This document shows positions 63,880-64,000 of a stretch of 64,000 nt of DNA, in pieces. Positions within the stretch are counted from its first letter, which is position 1; every line of letters begins with the position of its first letter. The DNA is from Symbiodinium natans. Taxonomy: Eukaryota > Sar > Dinophyceae > Suessiales > Symbiodiniaceae. Where the stretch lies: positions 287,501 to 351,500 of the forward strand of contig CAJNDS010002434.1 in the NCBI GenBank assembly GCA_905221605.1. Direction: 5' to 3'. Under the pieces are notes generated by a model. It was given only the letters and a program-made list of their open reading frames with translations, made no database searches and was not told the DNA's origin. The translations under genes were made by a program, and so were the position numbers.

Positions 63880-64000
63880 ATCTCCTGCCGAGCTGGCCAC
63901 CGCCTCGTTGGACGACTTCGCCGAGCTTTGCACACCACCAGAGGACCGCCAAGTGACGGAGACCCTTACACAATGCCTACACTGCCTTTGCAGTGCCGAT
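63880..64000 (+). CDS. open exon running off the window end
   Basis: The frame SPAELATASLDDFAELCTPP, then EDRQVTETLTQCLHCLCSAD, is open to base 64000. The composition is exon-like, and the Cys-rich end could belong with the preceding MYND-like exon. No family can be named from the fragment. Confidence 0.4.
   Translation, partial: MSCRAGHRLVGRLRRALHTTRGPPSDGDPYTMPTLPLQCR

Noticed and set aside
1-64000. tRNA, rRNA, snRNA genes and CRISPR arrays
   Set aside because: I scanned by eye for tRNA T-loop words, 5S and U6 core words and spaced repeats with unique spacers, and found nothing convincing. A tRNAscan-SE or Infernal run would be decisive.

Overview
The window reads as nuclear DNA of a dinoflagellate, most likely a Symbiodiniaceae-type alga. 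Coding sequence lies in small exons whose introns mostly start with GC or GA and all end in AG followed by G. (TTTAGGG)n tracts are present, G/C homopolymers and simple repeats are abundant, and a Ty1/copia element carries an extra methyltransferase-like domain. Every gene I could support is on the + strand, so this looks like one unidirectional gene array. I found no rRNA, tRNA, CRISPR array or complete dinoflagellate spliced-leader (SL) sequence. Exon models below come from reading frames, protein motifs and splice-site logic only.

Layout. 0-6 kb: 3' end of a Lys/Glu-rich protein gene, an intronless PP2C phosphatase, a possible small secreted Cys-rich protein, an 80-bp-arm perfect palindrome fused to a small basic-tailed ORF, and several short repeats. 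6.4-19 kb: one protein kinase gene whose N-lobe and catalytic exons (6.4-7.9 kb) are separated from its C-lobe exons (18.1-19.0 kb) by an intron of about 10 kb. That intron holds a CA-rich hexamer satellite field and a complete copia-type LTR retrotransposon (9656-17784) with identical 135-bp LTRs. The retrotransposon encodes Gag, protease, a methyltransferase-like domain, integrase, RT and RNase H in one frame broken by two TAA codons and one frameshift. Telomere-type repeats start at the last kinase codons.

21.5-25.2 kb: a SKP1-like plus HEAT-repeat gene (or two neighbours). 26-33.7 kb: a large coiled-coil gene in many small exons. 36-37.6 kb: a proline-rich unknown gene. 38.7-39.8 kb: a pseudouridine synthase of the RsuA/RluB type. 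41.6-43.3 kb: an EF-hand gene. 43-50 kb: few genes I can support, several repeats and a 190-bp G-rich purine tract.

50.4-64 kb is gene-dense. It holds an LRR protein with a C-terminal RS domain, an SSNA1/DIP13 homologue, an SmB-like Sm protein, a Pro-rich unknown gene, a PDZ-domain protein with a possible N-terminal targeting region, a PPR protein, and at the end a MYND-finger-like exon and an open exon running off the window. Several products would serve RNA processing (SmB, RS/LRR protein, pseudouridine synthase, PPR), signalling (kinase, PP2C, EF-hand) and the basal body/flagellum (SSNA1). I see no operon-like functional grouping beyond shared orientation.
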